From Pachypanchax playfairii (lineage: Eukaryota; Chordata; Actinopteri; Cyprinodontiformes; Aplocheilidae), in the NCBI GenBank assembly GCA_006937955.1, contig SSNP01000309.1:62001-126000 (forward strand): a stretch of 64,000 nucleotides of DNA, written 5' to 3'. Both the position numbers and the translations under genes were made by a program. Under the pieces are notes generated by a model, which saw only the letters and a program-made list of their open reading frames with translations, was not told where the DNA came from and did not search any database. Below, in pieces: positions 35,789 to 48,310 of this stretch. Every line of letters starts with the position of its first letter. The stretch's first letter is position 1.

Positions 35789-36911
35789 CTAGGAAACAAC
35801 AGGAAGGGAGAAAAACACGTGTTAGTTTTAAATCAACAAACATACAATCAGACAACTGCTTCAAAGAGAAAAACATTGTGGCTCAGCTGCTTCTTAGTGC
35901 ATCTCTATTTACTGTAACAGATATCCAGAAACAACCCGAAGCCCGAGGAACAGCTGGGCTTTAATCAAACCTTAACTACTGTCACAATCCTCAGAAAAAC
36001 ATGGAAGATCTTGGACAAAGATCGGTTTCCATTACACACCTTGCTGTTTGTGACCAGCCGGTCAATCAGCTGTTACTCTGCCAGCAGTAAATGTTGTTTA
36101 CAGTCTTTACAATGACAACAGTTACATGAGTCCAACCACAGCAGGGGGGACATCTCAGGACAAACACTCATGGGGAATTTTTTGAGGCCCTCGGTATCTA
36201 ACTGTGGACAGAAACTGAGTTTTTTGTCTTATTGCACAGAAAAACCTTCCAGTTGTCATGGAGGAGGAGCTATAATCAAAGGCAATGTGTCTGAACCAAT
36301 CACATCCACACAGCAGGTGTTCCAATGAAAAAAATCCCAGAAAAGGAGTTTGACAGCTGATGTATTTATCAAAAGGAGGAATGAACGAGTAGTAGAAGAA
36401 ATACAGACAGAGAACATCTGAATCACAGAAAGGCGGGGCGGAGAATGCATCGAGATGTCGAATGTGATGAGTAATGATTGGCAGCTGTGAGGGGAGAAGG
36501 TCATTTTAAGGCCACGGGCTCTTGACGCAGCAGCAGTCACACCACATCGCTGACTGAAGCTGGATTTTTGATGAGTCTGTCATATCTCAGCTCGCCGTCT
36601 TTACCCACCGGAGATACAGCCCTACTTTGGATCAACATCCAACCACACAGACACACACCAGGCCAGCTGAATAATAATAAAAACACTTTCATGGATGTTA
36701 ATACGCTCCACAACACGGTGAACCAGCTTGGGGCACCCATCAATAATTGAGGAAATGATGAAATCGTTATCTACTTCTTGGAGTGGGGGTGGGGTGGGGG
36801 TGGCTTGAGCCTGCGGCAGCCAGGTTTTAATCACAGGAAGCTATCTGTCATCACCCCAGGCTGCCTATAGATGGCAGTAAAAAGCACTGACTGAAACACA
36901 CGCAAGTGCGC

Positions 36912-36929
36912 TCACACACACACACACAC
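36912..36929. repeat. (CA)n microsatellite
   Basis: Nine CA-type dinucleotides. About 110 bases away on the same strand lies a G-rich run at 36784-36803. Confidence 0.9.
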
Positions 36930-37439
36930 GTATCCAGGAGCTGATTCATCAATTCACGTGATCATCTCTAACATATAACTCAACTGCTGTAGAATTAAAT
37001 GATCATACAGCAGTGGTGGATGGATAAATATTAAACTTTATGGTCTAATATAGCAAATATCAAACATTACTGCAGAGACACTTTATTTCAAGTGACATTT
37101 AATTGACTGAATTTAGAATTTTAGTATTAATTTAGCATTCTAAAATGCATTCCAAAACATTCTGAATGGAATGGAGCCCCATCAGAAATGGTGATATGTC
37201 CCTAAAATATTTACCTTGTTCACTTACTGTCTGCTGTAAATGACTCTTATCCCTGAACTCTGCGAAAGGAGCCTAAAGTGTAGAAGAAAGGGTGAGCTGG
37301 CACTCACTGGGAGGATCACACATTGTTTCAGATTCATTCAAATCTCGTGTTCAGGCAGATTAATCATGTCTATTTAACCCTGCGCCCTTCCTCACCAACT
37401 GCTTCTAACTTAAGGCACATTCCAATCAGCCTTTCAAGT

Positions 37440-37880
37440 ACTTTAAAGGTTTTCAATTATTAATTGATTCCACACCGGTCACGGCTGTATGTGATTGATC
37501 GTGTAATAAGTTGCTCACAAGAAGCAGCAGGTAGAAGAAAAATGGGGCCCGAGCCCGTTTTTTCCTGGTCTGCTCAAGCCATCAGTGTGAATAATAGAAT
37601 TCAGTTCGTCCTGGAAAACATAAGAGTTCAGTTGACATTTTTTAACAACATCTCTGCTGCAAAGGCACATTGGCATTTTAATGAGAATGCTGACTGAATT
37701 TGAAAAATTACATGTGAGAATGTGTTTATTCTTGCCAGGAGGAGACAAAACGAGACATGCTAATTATATCAATTTTCCAGCGTGGTCTGGTTTTTGTTCA
37801 ATTGGCTTATTAAGGAGCACAGGTCAATACGTTATGAGCCTGGTAACAATTATCAGCTCCAATTATTATCTCCTTTGAGA
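37440..37880. promoter_or_regulatory. candidate conserved non-coding element
   Basis: This stretch has high complexity, no simple repeats, and many homeodomain- and SOX-like cores (ATTAATTGATT, TGGCATTTTAATGAGAATG, CAATTGGCTTATTAAGG, CAATTATTATC). That texture is typical of vertebrate developmental enhancers near neural genes. It is an inference from appearance only; no alignment was possible. Confidence 0.3.
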
Positions 37881-38496
37881 AGTCTCAGAGACAAGCAAAA
37901 TAAGACAACAAACAAAAACATTGATTGCCATTTGTAAAGTGTCAGAAATGGTCGATAATCTACCCAACTTCGGCTTCACTAACAACAACACGACATGAAC
38001 AGCTCCAGAATCAGAAAGAATCTGACAAACGCAACAAAAAAAGCAGGATTCTTGTTTTAAATTAATTTTTTTTTAATTGCTAAAAATGCTTGGTACTGTT
38101 AAAGAAAGTTAATTAAAAAATATTTAGGTTAAATGTTTCCAGATTATTCATTTTTAAGGAATTAAAGAAAAATAATTTCTATTTGCCCTCAGTAAAAATT
38201 AATACCAGCCCTTTTTTAAATTAGCCAAGTAATGGTTTCATTTACAAATCAAACATTTAATATCACTTTTTTGAAGTACTGTTTAGAAATAGTCTTTGCT
38301 ACATGACAAACCTACTTTTGACTTAGTGTTTACGTGACTTCACAAATATTTGACAGAAAAATGCAACATTAAACATGCTAACGTTAGCTAAAGTTAGAAG
38401 CAAAAGTTAGAAGGTTAGCATTTAGCTTTAGAGTCTTCATGCAGAATAATTCAGAAATGTCTAATATAAAACTTGAAATTAACCTTAAATGAATGT

Positions 38497-38518
38497 TTAC
38501 TTATTTACTTACTTACTT
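38497..38518. repeat. (TTAC)n-like tetranucleotide repeat
   Basis: Imperfect TTAC/TTAT units immediately upstream of repeat copy 2. Confidence 0.8.
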
Positions 38519-38664
38519 CTATTGGACTTGTGGGGCTTCAATTTGATCTTTGGTAGGGAGCCTCTGCTAACGAGCTGAAGCTAACTGTTAACTGACAGGT
38601 GTGAAGTTTTTGGTATGGTTCACTTTCATGATGTCTGAAATAAACTTTGGATTATTTTTATTAT

Positions 38665-39133
38665 TAAGTGCAAGACACTTAAGTGCAAGACACTGGTCCG
38701 CAGTTCATTCAAGTACCGTAACATGACGGAATCATCGGTAAGTGAAAACAATATAACAACTGACATTAATTGTTACTTTGTCCTGAACCTGACGAGGAAC
38801 CAGGCGGCGGCTGTTTCTCCTGCTGTGACATGGTAGAGCGGCGAACACTCCCAGCAGTGGTGTGCTGCGGTAATATGTCTCAGATTTTTAGGAGCACAGA
38901 AACCAAATAAATGCGGAAGTCCATATGGCTGGAGAGACTGTCCAATCATTCCTTTAGGACCGAACCATTTGATTGGTTGATGTTTTTAGAGAAATATGGG
39001 GAAAACCACTTAATTATTTCTTTTTCATTTTTTTCTTATCATCACAATTTTTTTTCTCCATGCTGTGTTAAAACGTTTTAATGGGCATGAAAAAAAACAT
39101 GTTAAGCTAATTTGTTATGCAAATTAAGGATAG
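38665..39133. mobile_element. outer repeat copy 2 (uninterrupted)
   Basis: It aligns closely with 8328-8650 plus 10388-10463 of copy 1, keeps the same orientation, and ends at the same AAATTAAGGATAG. It lacks the hAT insertion, so it shows the pre-insertion sequence (TCACAATTTTTTTTCTCCAT region, 39032-39061). It also lacks the left 140 bases of copy 1 and begins with a perfect tandem duplication of a 15-base unit (38665-38679, 38680-38694). No coding potential. Confidence 0.85.
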
Positions 39134-42100
39134 CAGCTTTAACTCTTACAAACAGCTAATAAACTCAACACTTCACCAAATGAATCCTTTAAATTCAGCG
39201 TGATGTGACTCACAGACTGAATCAGAACCTAAACAATGTGTCATCATCAAGTCAGTATGAGTGAAATTGAAATCGACTACAGCACATTTAATTTTAACAG
39301 CCAACATCTGACTAAAAATACAATCAGCTGGCACAAAGGAGAGGATTATATCATTGTTTATTCTATAAAAAGCTGAAATAAAGCACCAAAATGAACATGC
39401 ATATTTACAGAAGAGTGGGAAGGTGCATGTGTGCTGTATTTTCTTTATTTCAGAGTGTGTAGGTGGGAGGGAGGTTCTATCTGTGCATGTCCACGTGTCT
39501 GTGTGTTTAAATGTTTTAGCAAACAGAGCATTTATGCCCTGAGGCCAAAAATGCTTGGCTTTAATTGTGTGTGATTTTGTGGAGAAATAAAAGGGAATTC
39601 TTCCCCAGAGCCACAAAGACAGAGAGAAAGACAAAGACGGGCAAAAATAAAAAGAAGATGAAGAGCGTAAGAAGGCAGGGGATAAAATACTAATTACTGT
39701 GTTTTGTATTCAGCCGAACGTCTGAGTCTTTTTGAATTTTGTCAAAGGTGTTTGCGAAAAAAAAGAAAAAAGAATTATAAAAAAAAAAAAGACACGCAGG
39801 GGAAAATTTGTTTAAAAACGCCTGAAGAGTCAGATCAGCTTATGCAGGTGGGGATATCTGGGAGAAACTGAAACTAGCTGATATTTAGAACTTTTTATCT
39901 GTGTAAATAAAACATTTTACTTACACTGTTGCATATTGAGGAATAAAAACACTGTTTAGATGTTTCTGTAGTTTATAGGATGAATTTAAAAACTGGAATG
40001 AAACAAACAGTTGGGAGTCTAAGCGTTTCTGAACAAGTTTAGCATGTTGACAGGTGAATTGTCCAGCTGACGCAGGAGACATGAAACTGTAATGAAGTGT
40101 CTGACCTGCTTCAATGTTTAGGTAAAGTCTACAACTTGCACACAAAAGCCTTGACCCGGCGCGCCCCTGTAGAATGTTCCTATTAGCACAACAATAGCTT
40201 TGGCACCTTGCTCTCCTCTCACTGCAGGTCTTTTCAGCTAATTTTGGTTTGGGTGTTTTGGTCAATCAGCTGCTGCACAGTCAAAATAAACCGAACAGCA
40301 AAGCTGTGTGTTGTCTCTCTGCAACATAACCAGTGTTTTCATATTAAGAATCATGTGGTGAGGATGTTTTTGGAGAAATGAGAGCAGAAAGTTGGACCCT
40401 GTCCATCAGCTGGGCTGTAATGAGTTCAACCAATCCCCTTGAGTTTATTTTATTCTCCAACTACAGTTAAAATAAGTATTTAAAAACTATTTGTAATGTG
40501 TTTCTTCTGGTTCGAGCAGGAAGCGTTTCAGAAACGGTTTTAGAACAACTTGTTTGCAACTTTGCCAATCATCTTTAAATGTTATAAAATCTGTCAAACC
40601 CACCTGTATGTTTTCCAATCTGTCTCCTTCAGTTCTCCTTTTTTACTTTTCTAAATCTGTCCCTCACCATAACAAGCCTGCTTTCATGCTGCAGAGGAGA
40701 AGAAAGCCAGCTCTACTCAGTCAACCATGTCCAATTGTATCGACGTACAGTATCGGGGCCACGTGCAACGTCTCAAACACAAACCACAGCTACCTATTAT
40801 CTTCTCCAGCACACCTCGTCTGTATCGCTGCCTTTCACTCGCCAGCTTCTTGGCGATTTATGTCTCGCTTCTTAAGCCTCTTTAAGCTTCAAGCTGCGGT
40901 GGCCTTTGTGGTCCTCATGCAAATACACAGATGTGTGTTTTCGGACAGATGTGTGATCCGTTGCTAATTAAAAGGGGAACTTCATTTTATTTAGCAGGTC
41001 ACTGAAGTGACGAGTTACATCCTCAGTGTATCTTTACAAAACAACAGAAACATTTAAAGTCTAGAAGCTACTCTTACTGTATGTTTCCTTTGACCTGTCT
41101 GCAGCAGTCAGTAAACTAAATATGCATCTAGTAAAAGATACATGAAACACCTGAGTGGTTCAGACGTGACAAAGTTTGCAGGCTTCACTGCACCTTTATC
41201 AGCCGGAACAGTTTTTATACTGTATCAGATTAAAGAAAATATGCGGACATGTCTCCTAGTGTTGAGACTGTGAACAAAATATCTTTCATAGCATCAATGT
41301 TCATCAAAATCCATGTCAAAAAACTTCCCTAAAAGTATAAAATCACCTTGTGGTTTTCTGTTTTCAATAACACAAGTACATTTATTTACAAACTCTTGCA
41401 CTCTGCAAAAATAAGCAAAACTGGAATCTGTAAAATCTGTTGAAAGAGTCTCTTTACATCCTCCAAACACTGATGGTTTATTCAAACCAACCCAACAACC
41501 TTTACAAGTCCCGAAGTCGTTGCTGTTAAAAGCAAATGTCCAAATCGTATCTTCATTTACCTGATCGCAGTCGTATATTTGCAGCTTTGCTATTCTAGGA
41601 AAGTTGGAACACCAGATATTTAATTATTAAAATTGGGTTTAATTCTATGGAAAATTCACAAAGATTCACAAAGTGACCTGGTCACTGGGTTTAGTGGATG
41701 AACAGACTTGTATTCAGATTATTTTGGGGTCACATTCGGTTTCATAGTGTCTAAAGTTCCACTCCAGCCTAATGGGGAAAATAACGAGCTGTTAAAAAGA
41801 TTCTGAAGACTTTCTCATTCATTTCTAAGTGCTTGTGGTCTCTGATGCCTTTTTCCTTATTCTGTTTGTGTTTTGTCTCGGTCACTTCAGAGTAAATTAA
41901 TAATTCATTTTTTAATTTCAGTGGTTCAAGGACTTGCTAGTAAACCAGCTTAAAACAATTTAATTATACAAATAAATCTTAAAAAAACGTATTGCCTTGG
42001 TTTGGAAATTGAGGTTTTTATCAGCTAAAAGGTCTTTTTGGGAGGCTGACGTTAACTTTTGGAACAAAAAGCTTTTGTTAATATGTTTCTACAAATAATA

Positions 42101-43554
42101 CATTTACTTAAAATGTCCTACTTTCTGAGATCACTTGTCCAAATGAAATGACATGTTAAGCCAAATAAATCTAACATAATCATAAAGTCATGAGCTAACA
42201 TGATAAATTCTCAATAAGCCACCTCACTTTACCAACATGCAAAGCTGAGACGTGATCTCTTGTCAACCTGAGACACCAACAGGAGGTTCCAGAGGACTAT
42301 TTAGTCCAAAACATTCTAAAAACCAGACAGAAAACAAAACAAACACAAAGACAAGCTGTATGTAAAACTACCAACACATATTCCTAAATGTCCAAAAGCA
42401 ACTTTTAAATAAACAAACCACAAAACATGCAGGCTGTTTTCTAAGAATCTGTCTTCTTTGTCCTCCTTAAAAAAATAAATACATTCTATTTCAGATTATG
42501 CATAAACTGAAATCTCACGCAGTGATATAATAAATCCCATTTTCTAGGGTTTTGTGCTTATATTTATGGAAACATATGGAGAAAAATGGGACCTGTAAAC
42601 ACTGGTGTGAGATAATATCAATATCCACATTCCCCTTTTTAAAAACACAATCATGCTTCACAGGATATCTTACAGGAGAGCTTTGACCATTTATACAGGA
42701 GTTTTTCTTTTCTTTATCAATCTGTCTGGACTCTAAGTCCTGTGTCTAATCCATTAGTCCAATTTTTCTTATCTCCACCGTTTCTTCTCCTCTATCTCTG
42801 CTTTTGTATTTTATTTCAGGTTGAAAAGTTTTTTGAAATCCAGACGTTAAACTGGCTAGATGGAAGAAATGTGTTCAATAAATTTCACTCCAGGTTATTT
42901 CTGGAAACACAAAGCAATGCTCAGGTAAACACTGATATATTTGGTCTGTTTACTTGATTTTTATTCTGATCATCCCAGCAGAGTAAATAAATCAGTTTCC
43001 TTTAAGTTTTTATATTGTGAAAATGAAAATGTTAAACATGTAAACTTCATGATAGTTGCATTTTAACATTTCATTACCTGCATTAGTTTGTTAAATTATG
43101 ATTAAATTATAATTTTATTTGCTTTTCGGATCACCTACGGATCTCTTCACAGCTGTGCTAACAAAACCAGTCGGGAATTCTTTAATGAGATTTAATGAGT
43201 CCAGAATACAACTGCTGTCTGCCAAAAAGCTCAAGTCTCTACATTTTCTTTGAGAATATTATAACTTAGAATAAATCAGAAATCCTTTCTGAATGCTTTC
43301 AATCAGTATTTAGAAACAAGCTATTTTAGTAGAAAAAAATACCCTGTTTGTTTGAGCAGAACTTTCAGAAAATTTGATTTGTATTTATTAGAGAAGTCAA
43401 TAACAAAAACCTGATAATGCCAAATGTATCTTATTTGATGCTCTACCTCTTCAACAAGGTTAGCACTTTTCTCAAAAATCAGCTGTAAAGAATTTTTATA
43501 CATCTTCTGCCCCCTGGTGGGAGTAAGTAAGTACTACAGGGAGCAAGTGCCAAT

Positions 43555-43632
43555 GTTATTATCACAATGATTATTAGAATTGTTTTTATATTAATAATTA
43601 TTATTATCATTGTTACTTTTGTTATTTGTTAC
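43555..43632. repeat. AT-rich ATT/TTA low-complexity tract
   Basis: Repeated ATTATT/TTATTA trinucleotides make a low-complexity stretch in the first intron. Confidence 0.7.
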
Positions 43633-44511
43633 ATAAAAAATCCTCTAAAAATAATGTGTGAAATAATTTGGAAAAAGACAAAAAAATACCTAGCATTATT
43701 AAGACAGAAAAAAGTTTACTAAATGTTTTGCTTTTACTTTTTTGTTTCAGTCCAAACAGCATTGTTGTGTCAGCTTGAAAATGCCACAGTGATGCAATTG
43801 GCTTCCATTTGCCATTGAACGGGACATTGTTCTGCGTTCAAAGGAGTTCTGATGGCTGCTGCTGAGTCTCATTTTCTGTAAATAGTCCAGAAATGCCTCA
43901 GTCGGATCAATAATAGTCTTGAGCTGAGCTCATCCTGGTGGAGGGAACCAACTCCAGCTGAGGTGGGCAAGAAGTTTACTTTTGATGATCCCTGAGAAAT
44001 TCAAAATTTCCAGTCATTGAAATAAACATACTGCATATTGATCTTGTGTGAAGGGAGTCAACTGAGCTCGGCTTATTACTTTACAGAGATGGGCCAGCCT
44101 GCGCTTTCCACTTCTGTGGGAGTGGGTTACTCGATTGCGTTTGGTGAAGAGTGATTCAGTAATAAAATCTTGAGGCCTTGAAGGCAGCATTTGATTTTCT
44201 GAGCGAAGTCTCGTGGGTTGAGTCAGAGTGAAGGTCCAGTTTTCTTGTGCTGGAAGAAGCAGATAGATGAGCAATTCAGAGAGCGTGTGTTTGTGTGTGA
44301 CTCGCTGGGATGAATAGTAAAGATCCGGATGCATTCACAAAGTAAATAAATAATTAAATCATACCTTCCCTTACAGTCAGAGAAGATCATGAATGTGCAG
44401 CAGCATCGGGTGTCAAAATGAAGATTTTCAGCCAGTACAGACACAAGATCCAAACTATATGACACAGAGGAGTGAGGTTGCGCTGCTGCCATCCTGGCAC
44501 TGGGGCACGTT

Positions 44512-44555
44512 GGGGCGGGGGGGCCTGGGTGCTGGGGGGGGTGGTTTCCTTGGGG
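44512..44555 (+). repeat. G-rich tract with G-quadruplex potential
   Basis: Five or more runs of at least three G occur in 44 bases (GGGG, G7, GGG, G8, G5), separated by one to eight bases. The first four runs satisfy the usual G3+N1-7 rule. A further G7 run occurs near 44617. On the gene's coding strand the tract is C-rich. The minus-strand Pro-rich ORFs here are shadows of this composition. Confidence 0.7.
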
Positions 44556-47500
44556 GACGGTGACCTTGTCAGTACTGTGGGGATACCATGGCTCTGATGT
44601 GTAGGGCATTTGCATGGGGGGGAGGACATCTGGCTACTGGTTGGGGTGGGGCAACTCTATCTCTATGTTATCTTGTATTTTAATGCTGTTTGTTAAATGT
44701 CTTTGTCTCTCTGACTGTCCACTCCACCACCCAAAATCAAATACAGTCAGTTGTGCTTTAGAAATAAAGTGTTCTCTGCAACAGTAGAAGGAAATTAAAC
44801 CTTAAATGTTGTAGTTTAAATTTGTCCTTATATGCAGCAAGACCCATAATTCTGTCTGCCAAAAATATCAGGACAAGACAGGCTAATAAAACAATGTAGG
44901 CCTCAAATTAGGATCTCACCTCATACTTCCTATAAATATTTGCCCCAAAATAAAAATCACATATTGGATTTGAATCTGGGATTTTTCTCCATGAATGAGA
45001 AGTTTTGAGTGACTCAGCAGCGTGTAATAAAAACTTTATGACTTTCACCTGACATTTTTCCATAAGGCATTATGAAGACAAAATAAACAAATAATTCAGA
45101 TATAAAATTGCGATTTAAGGTCACAGAGTAGAAAGAGAAAACGGACCAAACACAAATTATTTTAAGCTATTTTTATATAACAAAAGCACAAGACTTCAGA
45201 AAATGGAATAGAACCCAATTAACACCTATATTATACTTTGAAGAATGTTTTAGGTGGGATTTTTTGTTAATGAATCTAATATTGTGTCTTTTTTAAATCT
45301 GTAAACACCGTTAAAAATAACATACAAAAGATCAGCTTTTTCCAATGATGTGAAGAACTTTGACATAACGAGAGAGAAAGTTTCTCAGTATTTAAAGAGT
45401 TAAAGTAAAGCAGCCACAATAATTGAAATTCTGGGGCTTGTTGTAGAAGGAAAACAGCCCGTGGAACAGAGAGGACAAGCTCGGATGAGCCAACGAGGAA
45501 GGAAATAATCTAGCGGTTACTGTGGGCGGCTGCTAGCAAACTTGGATGTCGCTGTGGGAGCAGAATCTTTAACAACAGCTCATTAGTGCACCAACAGTGT
45601 GTATTTGTGCACCATCTGAATAATCACATGAGGCATGATTAAAAGCTTTTGTGAGTGATTTAGAAGTGAACACAAGCTAAACGAGTGTTGACCTGAACAG
45701 CCACTGTGCACAGATTCCTCAACCACAAATTTAGTCACAACATGAGCAGGGAGTTGGTTCTGTTTTGGTTCTCCTCTGTCACAAAGAGACTCCAGGTTTT
45801 GAACATGCTGTATCGCTTCCTTTCTGCACTTTCCTTCCAACAACATCAATTCATTTGAAATAATGAACTGCTGGATGTTCTGGAATTTAGCCTCTTTTTT
45901 CTCGAACCAGGGGGTTAGAAATAAATACAGTACCTGCCACATTACATTTCATGCTCTTTCCTTCCTGCTCTAACATTAAATCTTTTTTACTTTTGTACTT
46001 TAAAATCAAATATTCACACTGTTCAACACAAAGCAAGGATTTGCAATTTGGCTGTCTTCTGGTGAAAGATATGCTCAATTTAGCTTTCATCTTTAACAAG
46101 AAGCTTCTGCGTGTTTTATAAAGAAACAGGCTGCTATTAAGTCTCAGCAGGCCAGTCAGTCAGACTCACTTTGACAAGAAGCAATTCTGCCAGTCAGACT
46201 GCACAAATACAAAAAAACATGTAAAACACGTGCGTGTCGTCACGCCCAAACAGAAAAAACGTTTGGAATCGATTTTAAGAGCAACTGATAGGAAAAGTAA
46301 AGAAGCATAATTTAAATGTTTGGGATGTTCGAGAATTTCGTGTTTAATTGAAATCTGAATTTGCTTGTTAGGATTTCCTCTCAGTCTCAGTGAAAAGACA
46401 GCTCCAAAAATTACCTGAATGCTAAAATGCAGCCTGGACATTTAAAGAACCTGTTTCCAAAAAGTAGAAAAAACACTTATAATTAAACACTGAACAGAAA
46501 CAGTGACAGTGAAGTTTCATAGAACTGGATGCTGAAAGGCGGAAAATCGAGAACATGCACACATGAAGGTTGCATTTGGGGGGTGATGTCATGAGAACAT
46601 TGCAACATGCCAAGTTCTAAAAAGTAAACTATTCCAGTAATCTTTACATCTGATACTACAAACATTCACTTCATCACCGTAAACCAAAAATTTGACTTAA
46701 AATTTTGACATAATTTTGATATAATACAGAATACAGAATATTTTCAGTGTTTGTTTGGAACATGTCACTGATTATCATAGGAACATCCTGTCAAGGTGGC
46801 CATTAACCACCAAATTCAGAGCACGTTTCTTAGCAACAGCAATGCTAAAAACAAAATAACATTAAAAGTTCAACAAATATTCCAATTAGTCTGCATAACC
46901 TTTGAAGCAAGAACTCATTTAAACCTTAAGGTGCTTTTTTTGACATTATATTTTCATGAGGCTGTGAGAGGGAGGATTAGGTTACAGTTTTTGTCCTTGT
47001 GTTAAAGTTAACATATTTTGGTCAAGAGCTTTTTTTTCCATTTGTGTTTGGAAGTTTCTGTTGAGAGTAAGTTGCTCTACTCTTCAGCCGCCACCGCAGG
47101 GCATTGTTGTCCAATCCAAAGCTACTGATTCATACTCTGTCAGAAAACCTTCGTTCACAATAAAACAGGATCTGGTCAAAATAAAAAGACTCCTGCACTT
47201 GAGAACTTTGCAAATAACCTTGTGAAGATAAAAGTGATAGTTTTGGGAGATGTATTCAAGATCACATGGAATTTAAATTGAAATTCTTTGGCCATAATAA
47301 ACACAGTTATGCGTGGAAGGAAATAAAATAATGTAAAAAATTTTAAAAGAACTTCTCTTGAGACAAGCACAACCTAGATGAATGATTCTCTGGCCTCGTT
47401 CCACAGTCACAAGAAAACTGAACATATCTGTGATAAAACAAAAGTCAATGCAAAAGAGATTAAAAAGGAAAAAGATTCTAAACATAAAAGAAAAATAGTA

Positions 47501-48009
47501 GCTGGTTCTTAACTTCTTTTGTTTTTAGAAGCAATTCTTTAATTTAAGAATGGATTTTGTTTGATTTCTGAGAAAACAAATCAAAACAATTAGCATCAAA
47601 AACAGAAAGTTACAAGGCGATATATTTAAATATTTGCTTCAGTTTAAGTTGTTTGTGACTGAAAAACATCTAAAATATCTTATTTCAACTTAATTTCCTT
47701 TGACAAGCTGATTATTTTTAAACTTGTTTTACTCAATAAAGTAAAATAAAAGTTATCCTTAGTTTCCAGGGTACGTGTACAGAACAGAGCAATTACACAC
47801 TGTCACAATTCCTGCGGTCAAAACAATTTCTAAATACTTTAATCTCAGTCAAAGTGATGAAGTCTCTGATGTCCGAAACACTTGGGTAAACACAGAAACT
47901 GATCGCTCAGGTGGATTTTTCTGTTCTGCCTGTAAGGGCTGCAATCTTTAACTCTCATTTTATGCACGCTGAATGAACAATTCAACCTGTTTTTTTAATA
48001 TATTTCCCC

Positions 48010-48310
48010 TTGTGGAGAAGTGATCATTGCTGTGGGGATTCAAATGGAACGGTGGTAGATTGATTATTCTCCTGCCACATCCTGCTGTTGGCTGTGACAC
48101 GGCCATTATCTCAGCCTATGGATTAATTCCGTCACAAAGGAGAGGTCAGCGGCTCCTGCCAGGCCTGAGAGAGGACACTTTGGGGATTATACGAGAGGGG
48201 AGGAAGAACAGTCTTTTTTTGGGCTTTGCTACAAAGGGATTCAAAGGTTTAAGGTCAACCGTCTCCCTAATTGGAGGGCTGGTCTCATGATAATACCACT
48301 GCACACTATT
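48010..48310. promoter_or_regulatory. candidate conserved non-coding element
   Basis: High-complexity, mixed-composition sequence with GATTGATTATTCTCCTG, CGGCCATTATCTCAG, GGATTAATTCCGTCAC and TCCCTAATTGGAGG, i.e. paired- and homeodomain-like cores in non-repetitive sequence. The 87-codon frame through it has no recognisable domain. Inferred from texture alone. Confidence 0.3.

Noticed and set aside
35598..35876. Open frame running upstream of the first Ig exon that could be read as a signal peptide
   Set aside because: The boundary has a strong pyrimidine tract and AG acceptor, and NCAM2 starts its mature chain exactly there. The upstream residues include charged and Cys-rich stretches unlike a signal peptide.
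36784..36803. G-rich run considered as a quadruplex
   Set aside because: Only three runs of three or more G followed by GG; weaker than the 44512 tract.
39173..39634. 153-codon minus-strand open frame, the longest in the window
   Set aside because: No domain or splice context, and irregular composition. Length is within chance for 64 kb on six frames.
40554..40967. 137-codon plus-strand open frame
   Set aside because: No motif, no plausible start context, and low-complexity hydrophobic content typical of random translation.
44223..44629. Proline-rich open frames on the minus strand
   Set aside because: They are explained by the complementary G-rich tract; composition alone produces the Pro runs.
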